From positions 434,001 through 498,000 of the forward strand of contig NZ_CAKMMP010000002.1 of assembly GCF_927798175.1 (NCBI RefSeq): a stretch of 64,000 bases of DNA, given 5' to 3'. The stretch's first letter is position 1. Every line of letters begins with the position of its first letter. The translations under genes were made by a program, and so were the position numbers. Origin of the DNA: Paenibacillus sp. JJ-223. GTDB lineage: Bacteria > Bacillota > Bacilli > Paenibacillales > Paenibacillaceae. Of this stretch, positions 16,302-25,825 are shown one piece after another. The notes under the pieces were generated by a model that had not been told where the DNA came from, searched no databases, and saw only the letters and a program-made list of their open reading frames with translations.

Positions 16302-18170
16302 ATGGGAAACAGGAAGACGGCTTGGATTCTGGCTTTCGCTTTGACTCTCACGCTGCTAGGCATGTATGCCGAACGAACGGAAGCGGCAAGTGCAACGATC
16401 ACCAACGGTACCGATTGGCTTGATACCGCAGGCAACCCCATTCACGCCAACAGCGGCAACATTCTCAAAGTAGGCAGCACGTACTACTGGTACGGCGAAC
16501 ACGCCGTGAGCGGCAAGTTTGACAGTGTTAATGTATACACATCCACCGATCTGAAAAACTGGACGTTTCGGAACGCCATCCTGACCAAAGACTCGGCAAC
16601 CGAACTGGCTTCCAGCAAAATCGAACGTCCCAAAGTGATCTACAATCCCTCGACGGGCCAGTATGTACTATGGGCACACTACGAAAACGGCACCGATTAC
16701 AGCCTGGCCAGGGTTGCCGTAGCCACCAGCAGCACGCCGGACGGCAAATTTACGTATGAGGGCAGCTTCCGCCCCATGGATCTTGAATCCCGCGACATGA
16801 CCGTATTCGTGGATACCGACGGCACGGGTTACCTCTTGTCGGCTTCTCGCAAAAACGGCGGGGCTAACGATACGATGGCCCTGTTCAAAATGAACGACAG
16901 TTATACGGGCGTGGATTCCTTCGAGGGCTGGCTGTTCGAGAACGCCTACCGCGAAGCCCCGGCCGTCGTCAAAAAAGGCAACCGCTATTACCTCTTCACC
17001 TCCCAAGCCTCCGGCTGGTACCCTAATCAGGGTGCATACGCCACAGCAACATCCATGTCCGGACCCTGGTCAACGCTTACGCCTTACGGAAATCCTTCTG
17101 CCTTCGGATCGCAAATCCATGATATTGCCACCATTACAGGGAGTACGACAACGACCTACATCTACATGGGTGACCGCTGGAATCCGCTCAATCTCGGCGA
17201 ACACAAACATATATGGTTGCCACTCACCTTGAATGATAACAATGGAACTGCCTCTCTGGAATGGAGCAAAGAATGGAGCATCGATGCGGCCAGCGGAGTC
17301 GTGACCCTGCCCAATCTAGTCAATCACGCCCAAGGCAAAACAGCCGCAGCCAGCTCCGTCGCTTCCGGCTCTTCTGCTTCAAATGCCAGCGATGGCAATT
17401 ACCAGACTTCATGGGCGGCATCGTCCAATACGTGGCCAGCCTGGTGGCAGGTCGATTTCGGTTCACCCCGAACGATTACCGAAATCGACATCTCCTGGTT
17501 CATGTATAAAGGTTCCGAAGGATACTACAAATATAAAATCGAAATCAGCAACGATGGCATCAACTACTCCACCATTGACCGCACGACCAATACAACATAC
17601 GGCTTCACCACGGACGCAGTCCATTTTACGGCCCGTTACGTGCGCATCAACATGGTTAATGCTGTTCTGTGGAACAACCCGAGCAACTGGTACACACCGA
17701 CGCTGCACGAAGTGAAGATGCTGGGCCCATCCACGCCCGATGCCGTCAACTACAGCCGTTTCAATTCCCAGAACTATCCTGACCGGACCATCCGCCATGC
17801 CGATTTTGCGGCCCGGATCGATGCAAACGTCTCGCCCGAACTCGACTCCCACTTCAGGGTAGTACCTGGCTTAGCCAATTCCGGCAGCGTGTCCCTGGAA
17901 TCGATTAATTATCCGGGCTACTTCCTCAAGCGCAATAACAGCAACAAAATCGTGCTTGAAGTTTACAGCGATACCGCTGAATACAAAGGCGACGCCACCT
18001 TTCTCATCCGTCCGGGCTGGGCCGATCAAACGAAGGTATCGTTCCAATCCTACAGCCAGCCTGGCAGCTACATTCGGCATTACAATTACGTGCTGCAACT
18101 CGACACCGTGACCGCGTCCAGCAGCGCCACGTTAAAAAGCGATGCCACTTTCGCAAGAACGGACTTCTAG
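16302..18170 (+). CDS. Secreted GH43 enzyme with F5/8C-type and AbfB (CBM42) domains
   Basis: 622 residues from the ATG that follows GGGGAGGTG by 6 nt; the longer frame to 16236 overlaps the promoter. Signal peptide about 1-28 (AERTEA-ASA). GH43 five-blade propeller about 33-340 (PIHANSGNILKVGSTYYWYG, KIERPKVIYN, YREAPAVVKKGNRYYLFTS), closest in appearance to the subfamily of exo-beta-1,3-galactanases. Then a galactose-binding-like F5/8 type C domain (about 350-470) and a C-terminal AbfB beta-trefoil (about 485-620; FNSQNYPDRTIRH, DATFLIRPG) that binds arabinofuranosyl side chains. Likely acts on arabinogalactan or arabinoxylan outside the cell. The exact bond cleaved is not determined. Confidence 0.85.
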   Translation: MGNRKTAWILAFALTLTLLGMYAERTEAASATITNGTDWLDTAGNPIHANSGNILKVGSTYYWYGEHAVSGKFDSVNVYTSTDLKNWTFRNAILTKDSATELASSKIERPKVIYNPSTGQYVLWAHYENGTDYSLARVAVATSSTPDGKFTYEGSFRPMDLESRDMTVFVDTDGTGYLLSASRKNGGANDTMALFKMNDSYTGVDSFEGWLFENAYREAPAVVKKGNRYYLFTSQASGWYPNQGAYATATSMSGPWSTLTPYGNPSAFGSQIHDIATITGSTTTTYIYMGDRWNPLNLGEHKHIWLPLTLNDNNGTASLEWSKEWSIDAASGVVTLPNLVNHAQGKTAAASSVASGSSASNASDGNYQTSWAASSNTWPAWWQVDFGSPRTITEIDISWFMYKGSEGYYKYKIEISNDGINYSTIDRTTNTTYGFTTDAVHFTARYVRINMVNAVLWNNPSNWYTPTLHEVKMLGPSTPDAVNYSRFNSQNYPDRTIRHADFAARIDANVSPELDSHFRVVPGLANSGSVSLESINYPGYFLKRNNSNKIVLEVYSDTAEYKGDATFLIRPGWADQTKVSFQSYSQPGSYIRHYNYVLQLDTVTASSSATLKSDATFARTDF

Positions 18171-18190
18171 GACACCATATTCGCCACATA

Positions 18191-18237
18191 AATAAAAGGT
18201 CGCTTCCGACCCGGATTCAGGGGAAAGCGGCCTTTTA
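18191..18237 (+). terminator. Terminator after GH43
   Basis: ATAAAAGG-CGCTT arm pairs with AAGCG-CCTTTTAT (one internal mismatch), T-rich end, 20 bp after the stop. Confidence 0.7.
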
Positions 18238-18328
18238 TCCATGATTCCCATAAACTGTATGGATGGGCGGATAGTTGTGCTGTATAATTTTCCCCAAACC
18301 ATAATGGAAGGAGATGTTGTATTTTCTA

Positions 18329-20416
18329 ATGAAAACGAAAAGTTCCACACCGAGGAAAAGACGTTTACCTGCAATCCTTGCTTATAGCTTCGCCGTTCTT
18401 CTTTTAGTATCAGGCACGCTGGGAGCCTTCGGACCTTCCAACCTACCCAAGGCATACGCGGACGGCAATGTCACCACAGGATACTCCAAAGATCAGCTGG
18501 ACGCGTTAAATTTTCTGAACGAGATCCGCGCCAAGGTCGGCGTGCCGCCCGTTCGTTTGAATCCGTATGTCACCCAGGCAGCGGAAGCCCATGCTTCGTA
18601 CTATAATAGGAACCATGCCCAGCATCCCAATCTGAGTGCCCACTCGGAGCAAGCGGGAATGCCTGGTTTTAAAGGCGTAAATATCAAGAACCGCATCGAG
18701 GCGGCCGGATTTGTCGCCCAAAATCGCGGATTTGCCTATGGCGAGGTCATGCATTACCATCAGAAAAGCAGTTCCCAAGCCGTGCAGGGATGGCTGGATA
18801 CCGCTTATCACCGCAAAATCATACTCGATCCCAGTTATGACGAGGTTGGCATCGGTCTGGTCGACGGCACGGCCGTAATGGATTTTACGGGTTCAGGTTC
18901 CCAGCCGGACAATGGAAACATGTCAGTTTACCCCTATGACCGTCAAACCGATGTACCCGTTGGTTTCTATGGGTTGGAAAGTCCGAATCCACTACGGCAG
19001 TTCAATGTGGAATTCTCGGGCTACATTATCTCTGCGTCTACAGCCGCAACCATTAACCGTTACCAGGCAAAAATGACTGACCAACAAGGAAACGAGGTTC
19101 CTTTGCATGAAGAATTGTACGGGAGCACATTATTTCTGTATCCAAAATCCGTTTTGAAAGGAAACCACACCTACACCGTAACGCTTGAGCTTTTGAGCGG
19201 TAAATCAGCGGAAGCGCTGCGCAAAACGTGGTCATTCACTACCGGAAAAGGTCATAGCTTGACCGAACTTGGCCCATATATGAAAGAAGTCACTCTGAAC
19301 CAGGGAGAGCAGCTTCAACTAAAATGGAGAAGTTTTTATGATGATGGATCATGGGAAGATGCAGAGACAGGAGTCAGCTACATAACGAGCAATCCCAAGG
19401 GGCTTAAAGCATCCACAAATGGCATGATTCATGGCATATTGCCTGGCGAGTACACGCTGAAGGCTACGCTCGAAGGGAAGTCAGCGCAGGCTAAAATCAA
19501 AGTTTACCCCAAATGGAAGACTAAAACGTACAGCAAACCAATTAACAAGCTGCCTTCCGACATTCAGGGACATTCCCTTCAGGAAGCATTGGAGTGGGGA
19601 TTGCGCTCAGGCATCGTGAGCGTTGATGGCCAGGGACAACTCAAGCCTGATTCAACCGTAAGCGAGTCGGAATTCTGGATCATGTTGCTGAAAACGTATA
19701 ACGTCGACATTCAGTCTTATCAGAAGGGAAAAGAAAGCCTTGCCGACACTGCTTACCGAATCGCCAAAGACCGTAATTATCCGCTGCTGGGCCTCAAAAC
19801 GGCTTCATTACGCGACAAACCGATCAATCGCCAGCGCATTGCCGAAATCGTGTCCGCTGCAGACGGCATGCATTTCATCGGCTCCAACGCGGTCAGGTAC
19901 GTGCTAGCCAAGGACTACGTCCGCGGAGTCACGGAATTGTCTTACTCGGGATATGAGAGCGAGAGCACGGTAACCCGAGCAGAAGCGTTGAACATTCTGA
20001 AACGCCTTCAGAGCTCCCTGGGCACATTGAAAGGCAGACCGGCGGAACCGACAGATCAATTGGCTCTGCCTAAATTGCCGGAAAAGGTAATGTATGTCAA
20101 ACCGGCCGTTTTCGAGGAACAAAGCTTGTTTGCCCAATATGACAAAGGCGGAAAGCTGATTGTGGAAGGCCAGTTTTCACAATTGAAAGACAGAACGATC
20201 CTGTTCAAGGTTCAAGAACACACCGTTACCGGTTCCCAACATATTGAGGATGTGCAGGTTACCTTTGATAGCAAAGGATACTTCCATATCGAGCCTGGCA
20301 CGTATTCTCCGGACCAGCTTAACCTTTACTTGTATGCACCGTCCGCCACCTTTTTTATATCTGTGAAAAAGGACACGATGAATCTGTCGCAATATTCTAC
20401 GCCTGCAGTCCAATAA
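18329..20416 (+). CDS. Secreted CAP-domain protein with Ig-like and degenerate SLH regions
   Basis: 695 residues. An ATG at 18314 touches the GGAAGGAG RBS, so the ATG at 18329 (MKTKSSTPRKRR) is preferred, though spacing is long. Signal peptide about 1-45. CAP/SCP domain about 58-195 (LNFLNEIRAKVGVPPV, AAEAHASYYNRN, GWLDTAYHRKIILDP, DEVGIGL). A domain similar to bacterial Ig-like folds at about 200-300 (YTVTLELLSG) and a BIG2-like one at about 310-395 (SYITSNPKGLKA). About 405-570 resembles three weak S-layer homology repeats (ALEWGLRSGIVSVDGQGQLKPDSTVSESEF, VTRAEALNIL), which would bind wall polymer. Enzymatic role of bacterial CAP proteins is unclear. Confidence 0.82.
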   Translation: MKTKSSTPRKRRLPAILAYSFAVLLLVSGTLGAFGPSNLPKAYADGNVTTGYSKDQLDALNFLNEIRAKVGVPPVRLNPYVTQAAEAHASYYNRNHAQHPNLSAHSEQAGMPGFKGVNIKNRIEAAGFVAQNRGFAYGEVMHYHQKSSSQAVQGWLDTAYHRKIILDPSYDEVGIGLVDGTAVMDFTGSGSQPDNGNMSVYPYDRQTDVPVGFYGLESPNPLRQFNVEFSGYIISASTAATINRYQAKMTDQQGNEVPLHEELYGSTLFLYPKSVLKGNHTYTVTLELLSGKSAEALRKTWSFTTGKGHSLTELGPYMKEVTLNQGEQLQLKWRSFYDDGSWEDAETGVSYITSNPKGLKASTNGMIHGILPGEYTLKATLEGKSAQAKIKVYPKWKTKTYSKPINKLPSDIQGHSLQEALEWGLRSGIVSVDGQGQLKPDSTVSESEFWIMLLKTYNVDIQSYQKGKESLADTAYRIAKDRNYPLLGLKTASLRDKPINRQRIAEIVSAADGMHFIGSNAVRYVLAKDYVRGVTELSYSGYESESTVTRAEALNILKRLQSSLGTLKGRPAEPTDQLALPKLPEKVMYVKPAVFEEQSLFAQYDKGGKLIVEGQFSQLKDRTILFKVQEHTVTGSQHIEDVQVTFDSKGYFHIEPGTYSPDQLNLYLYAPSATFFISVKKDTMNLSQYSTPAVQ

Positions 20417-20556
20417 AACGAACGAAAAGACGATTCCTATATCGATAGTGTACAGGAGTAGAGAACGGTTCCAGCCACTTCTTCTGTTGTTCCCGGCCTG
20501 CCTCCTTAATCCGGTCTAACCGGGCATATTTAATAGAAGACAGGGGAAAAGAGCGA

Positions 20557-20600
20557 CAAAAACAACCACTGACGGCTTTAGGCGGTCAGTGGTTGTTTTT
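20557..20600. terminator. Bidirectional terminator between CAP and lectin/SLH genes
   Basis: AAAAACAACCACTGAC / GTCAGTGGTTGTTTTT, 16-bp perfect stem with an 11-nt loop between convergent genes. Confidence 0.9.
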
Positions 20601-20612
20601 GAATAAACTTGC

Positions 20613-23600
20613 TTACTTGTCAATCAAATTGGTCGTTTTCAGCAATCTTGCGATCAGGGCCGTCACTTCCGCACGCGTCATCGTTGATTTCGGGCTGAGG
20701 GTGGTGCCTTCGCCCTGAATGATCCCTGCTTCGATCAATTGCGCCACATCCGCCTTGGCCCAGTTCGATACGCTCGCACCGTCTTTATATTGGGACAGAG
20801 CAGAAGTATTCTGACTAGCCGCAGCTTCGGATTTAATCAGGCGATACGCACGGGCTACCATCGCGAAGCCCTGCTCTCTCGTAATTGGCTGGTTGCCGTA
20901 GAAGTTGCCATCATCATAACCGCGAACGATATCAAATTCATCCGCAATCGCGAGGGCATTTCCGTACCAGGCGGAAGTCGGTACATCCGGGAAGTTAATC
21001 TGCGACGCTTCCTGACGCATCAGACCCAGGCCGAGGACCACGATCTCCGCGAACTCGGAACGGGTTATGCTGCGATCCGGCGAGAACGTGTTATCCCCGT
21101 TCCCCTTCAGATCCAGTCGTGCGGCAACGTTATTCACATCCGCTTGACCCCAATGGGTTTTCACATCTGTGAAATCCTGCGGATTCCAGATTACCGAGTA
21201 CGTACCGCTGCTGCGCAAATCATGGATTTGTGCATAATAACGATTGCCGATCTTCGTTACAACGGTTGGCAGGTGATATACGCTGCCGTCCGGATTCACT
21301 ACAACGCCTGTCGTAATCCGGTTCGGATCGATGCCTTCCGGCAGGGCGATGTATTTGGCCGCATATCCGTTCAATTGGCCGGATCCTACGGTTTTACCGC
21401 CATGGTTAAATGTCAGATTCAGATCAACCGGATCAACCAGCAGCTCATAACCTCCCGCCGCTGCCTTGTTTTTCGCAGCTGCAATCAAGGCATCCGAAGA
21501 ACGCTTGATATCGATGCGAACCCCGATATCGCTCAGCGCTGCATTGCCCAATTGACCAGCGACGGAATTCAGGTTCATTTTTCCGACAGGTACCGGATAA
21601 ATGGCCAGCGGGTTGCTGATTTTCAGGTTTGCGCCCTTATCGTTCAGTTTCTTCAAGATGTCCGCCGTCAAGCCGTCAACCGTCATATCCCCTTCATTTG
21701 GCGAGTGAATCGTCAGATCCTGGCTTGTACCTTCCGATACAGCTTCACCCAGCTTGTTCGGGTCTACCTTAACTGACGTTGTCGTACGGCCGTCTGAGGT
21801 TGAAGTTGTGCCTGTTGCAAACGGATTGTCTTTGCCGTTCAAAGTTACGTCCAGATTGCCTTTTGGAGCTTCAGGCGTACTTGGTGTTGCTGGAGTAGTT
21901 GGCGTTGTTGTTGGAGTCGAGCTTCCGCCACCTCCGCCTCCACCACCGGTGTTGCCGTTATTTCCATTATTGACTACACGGAAGACGGTCAGCGTATAGA
22001 TCTTCTCCCTACCATTAACGGTAACCTTGACATTAATCGTGTTGCTGCCTTCATTCAAAGGCAATTCACCGTTTTCTTTACCGCTCGTCGCGTCCGTCCA
22101 GGCACCATTGTTGAGCGAAAACTCAATTTTGGCGTTCGGATCCAGACCTGCAAGCGAATCCAGTGTTGGTGTGAAATATACACTGTACGTTGCAGTAGTC
22201 GCGGTGTAATTGTACGTGTTCTCAGCAAAAGCCGGTGACAGAGGTATCGAAGTTTTATCATTGGCGTTCAGCTCGAGACCGACAAGATACGATTTTTGAG
22301 CAGAATCGACTACGATTGTTTTGGATTGTTTGGTTACTTTTCCATTTCTCACTGCCGTTACATCCACCGTATATTTTCCATCCGGCAGTTCTTTCGATGG
22401 GGTAAAGCTCCAGTTTCCATCTTGATCCGCTTCCACTTCCCTTGTTTCAATCACATTGCCGTTCTCATCCTTCAATTCAACGGTGACTTTCGAATCCTGG
22501 TCTGCCACGCCTTTGAGTTCAGGCTTGGACACGTTTACCAGCCCACCGCTCGGCTCGGTGATCAACAAAGGTTTCAGAAGCTCACGCGCTGCCTGTAATT
22601 CCTCAAATGCTTTATTGACTTCTTCTTGTGTTTTGTTTTTGTTGTCAAGCACGGCTTTGGCGTCTTCCAGAGCTTTTTGATACGCTGGCCATTCCTCTGC
22701 CATATAATCTTCCTGGTTCAGTTGATTCCCTTCTTCAACGGCCTGCTTAAGATCGGTAATGTTAACAATGGTAACGGATTTCTCGGCGATGATATCCAAA
22801 TTTTCGTCGTCCTGCATGCCGCCGTATTCAATGACGTAGCCTGTAACACTATTGTCTACGGGGTAATCGTTCCATTGTCCTGCTTCGTTTCCAGGTCCGT
22901 AAATATGAGCTACATATTCTTTGCCGTCATAATCGTTAGGTTCGCCGCTAGCCCAGTTGGCATACCCCAGTTTGGTGCCGCCTAGATAACCTTGATAGAA
23001 TTTCAGACCTTTTTCGTTGTCCGCTTTGCCTTCCGGTCCGGTTACCCAGCGCCAGTCGCCATTGGTCTTAGCTTCACCGTTTTTGCGCTCGATATCTTGT
23101 GCGCCAATCCAGCCAACGCCCAATGTTTTATCTTTTACAAACTCGTTCTCTTGTGCATCCGTAATCGTGACCAGATATCCTTCCCGTCCGAAATAATCGT
23201 CGGCGGCAGCCTCAGCCTTCGCGGCTTCCCAGGTAATATTGCTTCCTTTATTTACAAATTTATAAAAATGACCATTAGCATCATAAGGGAGGGCATCACC
23301 CAAGGCAAATCTAACGGTTCTGGCAGACGTATTGCTGGAAGTGGTTGAGAACTTGACACTGGACAATACCTTCATGTAATCTTCCGCCGAAGCATTTCCT
23401 GTCAATGTCAAGACACCATTCTTCGCTTCATAATTTCCTTGAATTCCTGCCACTGCGGTATATGACAACAAATCCCCTGCCTGAAAATTTTCAATCATCA
23501 CGGTGGCAGCGTTCAAATTGGTTGTGTAAGTAGAATCCTGAATCTGAATTTGAGGATCAATAACTGAGCCTGACGATGTCTCTCCGTCAACAATATCGTA

Positions 23601-23756
23601 GCTGGTTGTACCACCTGATGTGGAGATTAAAGCTTCGCCTGCATCAGCCGCGCTGACATTCGTCGGGACTACCGGTAAACCGCCAACGGTCAGAGCAGCT
23701 GCGAGAACTAATGCTCCATGCTTTTTCTTAAGAGACTTTTTGCTTTGTTTGGACAC
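20613..23756 (-). CDS. S-layer-anchored protein with C-type lectin-like, FIVAR, Ig-like and cadherin-like domains
   Basis: 1047 residues from a GTG start 8 nt after GGGGG; a TTG five codons upstream lacks spacing. Signal peptide about 1-36 (NVSA-ADA). Then a beta-rich N-terminal repeat; a C-type lectin-like domain at about 160-310 (WEAAKAEAAADDYFGREGYLVTI, WRWVTGPEG, YANWASGEPNDYDG, GQWNDYP); a FIVAR helical module (about 335-395); a bacterial Ig-like domain (about 400-485); a cadherin-like beta-sandwich (about 490-595); a Gly/Thr/Pro linker; a mixed domain; and three C-terminal SLH repeats (about 865-1047; THWGQADVNNVAAR, AWYGNALAIADEF, NWAKADVAQLIEAGI) that bind pyruvylated wall polymer. 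Likely an adhesin or glycan-binding surface protein. Confidence 0.88.
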   Translation of the reverse strand: MSKQSKKSLKKKHGALVLAAALTVGGLPVVPTNVSAADAGEALISTSGGTTSYDIVDGETSSGSVIDPQIQIQDSTYTTNLNAATVMIENFQAGDLLSYTAVAGIQGNYEAKNGVLTLTGNASAEDYMKVLSSVKFSTTSSNTSARTVRFALGDALPYDANGHFYKFVNKGSNITWEAAKAEAAADDYFGREGYLVTITDAQENEFVKDKTLGVGWIGAQDIERKNGEAKTNGDWRWVTGPEGKADNEKGLKFYQGYLGGTKLGYANWASGEPNDYDGKEYVAHIYGPGNEAGQWNDYPVDNSVTGYVIEYGGMQDDENLDIIAEKSVTIVNITDLKQAVEEGNQLNQEDYMAEEWPAYQKALEDAKAVLDNKNKTQEEVNKAFEELQAARELLKPLLITEPSGGLVNVSKPELKGVADQDSKVTVELKDENGNVIETREVEADQDGNWSFTPSKELPDGKYTVDVTAVRNGKVTKQSKTIVVDSAQKSYLVGLELNANDKTSIPLSPAFAENTYNYTATTATYSVYFTPTLDSLAGLDPNAKIEFSLNNGAWTDATSGKENGELPLNEGSNTINVKVTVNGREKIYTLTVFRVVNNGNNGNTGGGGGGGGSSTPTTTPTTPATPSTPEAPKGNLDVTLNGKDNPFATGTTSTSDGRTTTSVKVDPNKLGEAVSEGTSQDLTIHSPNEGDMTVDGLTADILKKLNDKGANLKISNPLAIYPVPVGKMNLNSVAGQLGNAALSDIGVRIDIKRSSDALIAAAKNKAAAGGYELLVDPVDLNLTFNHGGKTVGSGQLNGYAAKYIALPEGIDPNRITTGVVVNPDGSVYHLPTVVTKIGNRYYAQIHDLRSSGTYSVIWNPQDFTDVKTHWGQADVNNVAARLDLKGNGDNTFSPDRSITRSEFAEIVVLGLGLMRQEASQINFPDVPTSAWYGNALAIADEFDIVRGYDDGNFYGNQPITREQGFAMVARAYRLIKSEAAASQNTSALSQYKDGASVSNWAKADVAQLIEAGIIQGEGTTLSPKSTMTRAEVTALIARLLKTTNLIDK

Positions 23757-24398
23757 GTTCTTTTCCCCCAATTCCTTTATTAGACTGTTCGATATGGATG
23801 AATCTTTTTTGACACTTTTCTATGGGAAAACGTTTTTCTTTTTCGCAACCTCCTTATTTTTTTTTAACGTTTAATCTGGTTGTGTTCAGGGTTGGGATTG
23901 CAAAAATAAAATTCTATTCTCATAAATCCCTTTCAATTTACCTGGGATCCTATGGTCGGCAATCCCGCAGTTTCTGTAAGTCGTATTATAAAGACCCAGT
24001 CTATACAAAAACTATACAAATCATCTAAAGCGTTAAAACAAAGAAGCCGCCATTTTGGCGACTTCTTCAGCGACGATGATCTTGTCTCTAAGGCAGTTCC
24101 TGCAGCAAGGCAGACGAACAACCGACTCTTTCAGTTTTTACATAAAAGCGTTTGTTTCCTGGCATCCTCATCAAGAACATTGCGTTTGAAAACCCTTACT
24201 GGACCGAAACTGTAATGACATCGATATTTGGCCCCTCCATCGTTTTTGAAGTGTACCCTTAGAATAGACATTGGGAGAAAACCCCGGGTTTAGATGAAAT
24301 TTTTAGGGGTGTATTTTTTGAGACAGTAGTTTTAGGTGTGAACACGGAGCAGGGAGCGTGTATAATAAACACAACCTGTAATGCTCTGGAGGAGATAA
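23757..24398. other. 640-bp intergenic region with long leader and hairpin
   Basis: No convincing gene. On the minus strand a TATAAT at 23987-23992 could start the lectin/SLH transcript and would give a leader of about 230 nt containing an AT-rich tract and a GGGAT/ATCCC hairpin near 23950. At 24045-24070 an inverted repeat (GAAG-CGCC / GGCG-CTTC) followed on the minus strand by TTTGTTTT looks like a terminator with no clear upstream gene. Confidence 0.4.
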
Positions 24399-24399
24399 G

Positions 24400-24444
24400 A
24401 TGACAATATTTCTGAACCTGACTGGACCCATTTTGGAAGGATAG
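24400..24444 (+). CDS. Possible 14-codon leader peptide upstream of the GNAT gene
   Basis: ATG 24400 preceded by a strong RBS (GGAGGAG, 6 nt spacing) and a TATAAT box at 24361-24366. It encodes MTIFLNLTGPILEG and stops 54 bp before the GNAT start. No codon bias typical of amino-acid attenuators and no terminator follows, so it may be a remnant or a translational leader. Confidence 0.3.
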   Translation: MTIFLNLTGPILEG

Positions 24445-24498
24445 CGCCTACCGGTCCACAAACTGCGTGTTTCCTTCATGAACGAAGGTGCCAAACTC

Positions 24499-25371
24499 AT
24501 GATTCATCATCAAGTTATTCCCATGAAATACGATAATGCTGCCCAAATTAACGATATCGCTGCGCTGGAGCAGCAGTGCAAGCAGCTCGATTCCGCTTGC
24601 CTCAAGGCCGATCTGGAGCATCTGACCAAGGAAGACGGCGACCATGGGCTTTTGTGCTATCACAACGGTCAATTGGTCGGACTTCTAAGCTGGTATCCAT
24701 CGGAAGGCACAACAGGAAGCATCAACGCTGTGGTTCATCCGCATTACCGACGACAAGGCGTCTTCCATAGCTTGCTTGAACGAGCGCGGGAGGACATGCG
24801 GCCTCTCGGCATCCACCGGCTAAGCTATCGCGTGCCGCAAAGCCATCCGGCTGGAATGGCTGCCGTTCAGGCGTTTGGCGCTGCATATGACCGTTCGGAG
24901 TATGCGATGAAGCTCCAGAATGATGCGTCTGCAAAACAAAGTCAAACGGTTTTCTCTTCCGGACTTGATCTGACTGCCGCAGAACCGGAAGATCTGGAGT
25001 TCATGATCGCCTGTTCATCGGCTGCATTCGGCGATCCGGAAGATTGGACGCGCGACTATTTCAGGCACACCGATGAACCGAGCCGGCCCACGTATGTGAT
25101 TCGCAAAGAAAATGAGCCCGTAGGACTGATCCGGGTCAACGTCATCAACGATTCGACGGGGTTCATTCACAACTTCTGCATCCTGCCTGCGCGTCAGGGA
25201 GAGAAGCTGGGACGCGCCGCGCTCACTTTGATGGTACACCGATTGCTGGAGCAAGGTTATACGGACATTCGGCTTTCCGTCGTAACGGAAAATGAACGTG
25301 CCCTAAGCTTGTACCGGAGCGTCGGATTCGACGTGACCACGGAATATAAATATTTCATCGGCCCGATCTGA
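24499..25371 (+). CDS. Double-domain GNAT acetyltransferase
   Basis: 290 residues. Start set at the ATG giving MIHHQVIPMKY because GAAGGT lies 10 nt upstream; an ATG at 24478 has no RBS. Two GNAT folds are visible: N-terminal with HPHYRRQGVFHSLLERA (acetyl-CoA loop, about 78-95) and C-terminal with LPARQGEKLGRAALTLMV and TENERALSLYRSVGFDV near the end. Tandem GNAT proteins usually have one active half; here the C-terminal half keeps the classic Q/RxxGxG/A motif. Substrate unknown. Confidence 0.82.
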   Translation: MIHHQVIPMKYDNAAQINDIAALEQQCKQLDSACLKADLEHLTKEDGDHGLLCYHNGQLVGLLSWYPSEGTTGSINAVVHPHYRRQGVFHSLLERAREDMRPLGIHRLSYRVPQSHPAGMAAVQAFGAAYDRSEYAMKLQNDASAKQSQTVFSSGLDLTAAEPEDLEFMIACSSAAFGDPEDWTRDYFRHTDEPSRPTYVIRKENEPVGLIRVNVINDSTGFIHNFCILPARQGEKLGRAALTLMVHRLLEQGYTDIRLSVVTENERALSLYRSVGFDVTTEYKYFIGPI

Positions 25372-25378
25372 ACGGGCA

Positions 25379-25421
25379 CGGAAAGGAGATGTTCCCCCGC
25401 TAAGGGAGGACATCTCCTTTT
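25379..25421 (+). terminator. Terminator after GNAT
   Basis: AAAGGAGATGT / ACATCTCCTTT stem followed by TTT, 8 bp after the stop; can also serve the minus-strand fragment that follows. Confidence 0.8.
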
Positions 25422-25468
25422 TTCACAATGACCCGAAGTTCCCGAAACGAAAGACGAGCTTCTCTCCG

Positions 25469-25753
25469 TCAAAACCGCTGAGCTGCCACGTTCTTTGGCG
25501 CCGGATTCGTGAACAGTTCCCATTTGCCGCGGAAACGGTCAAAGCTCATGGCCGCAGCCTGCTCCGCAATGCCCAATCCCCGGAATGGACGCAATACAAA
25601 AAACTCATGAACGAAGTAATCCGTACCTTTGGAGCAATGCGGCGGGGTGGCGATCAAAGTAAATCTGGCAGGGAGATCATCTATGGTGATGAGAAGCGGA
25701 TAAAGGCAACCTTTTTTCTCCCACCACACGTTCTGAACGTCGTACTGATCCTG
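25469..25753 (-). pseudogene. Degraded GNAT acetyltransferase fragment
   Basis: The reading frame encodes VQNVWWEKKG ... DYFVHEFFVLRPFRGLGIAEQAA ... WELFTNPAPKNVAAQRF and then TGA. Related GNAT proteins continue RFWR at this place; the frame reads RF-stop-R, so a Trp codon appears to have become TGA. Upstream an in-frame TAG (25754-25756) closes the frame and the N-terminal half of the fold is missing. No RBS precedes the only possible GTG start. It is best read as a dead gene. Confidence 0.6.
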
Positions 25754-25825
25754 CTATGTTCTGTATTCATCGCCATTATGGTGGAATGATCGTGCCGGTT
25801 TATGCTTACAGCATGAATTGCTTGG

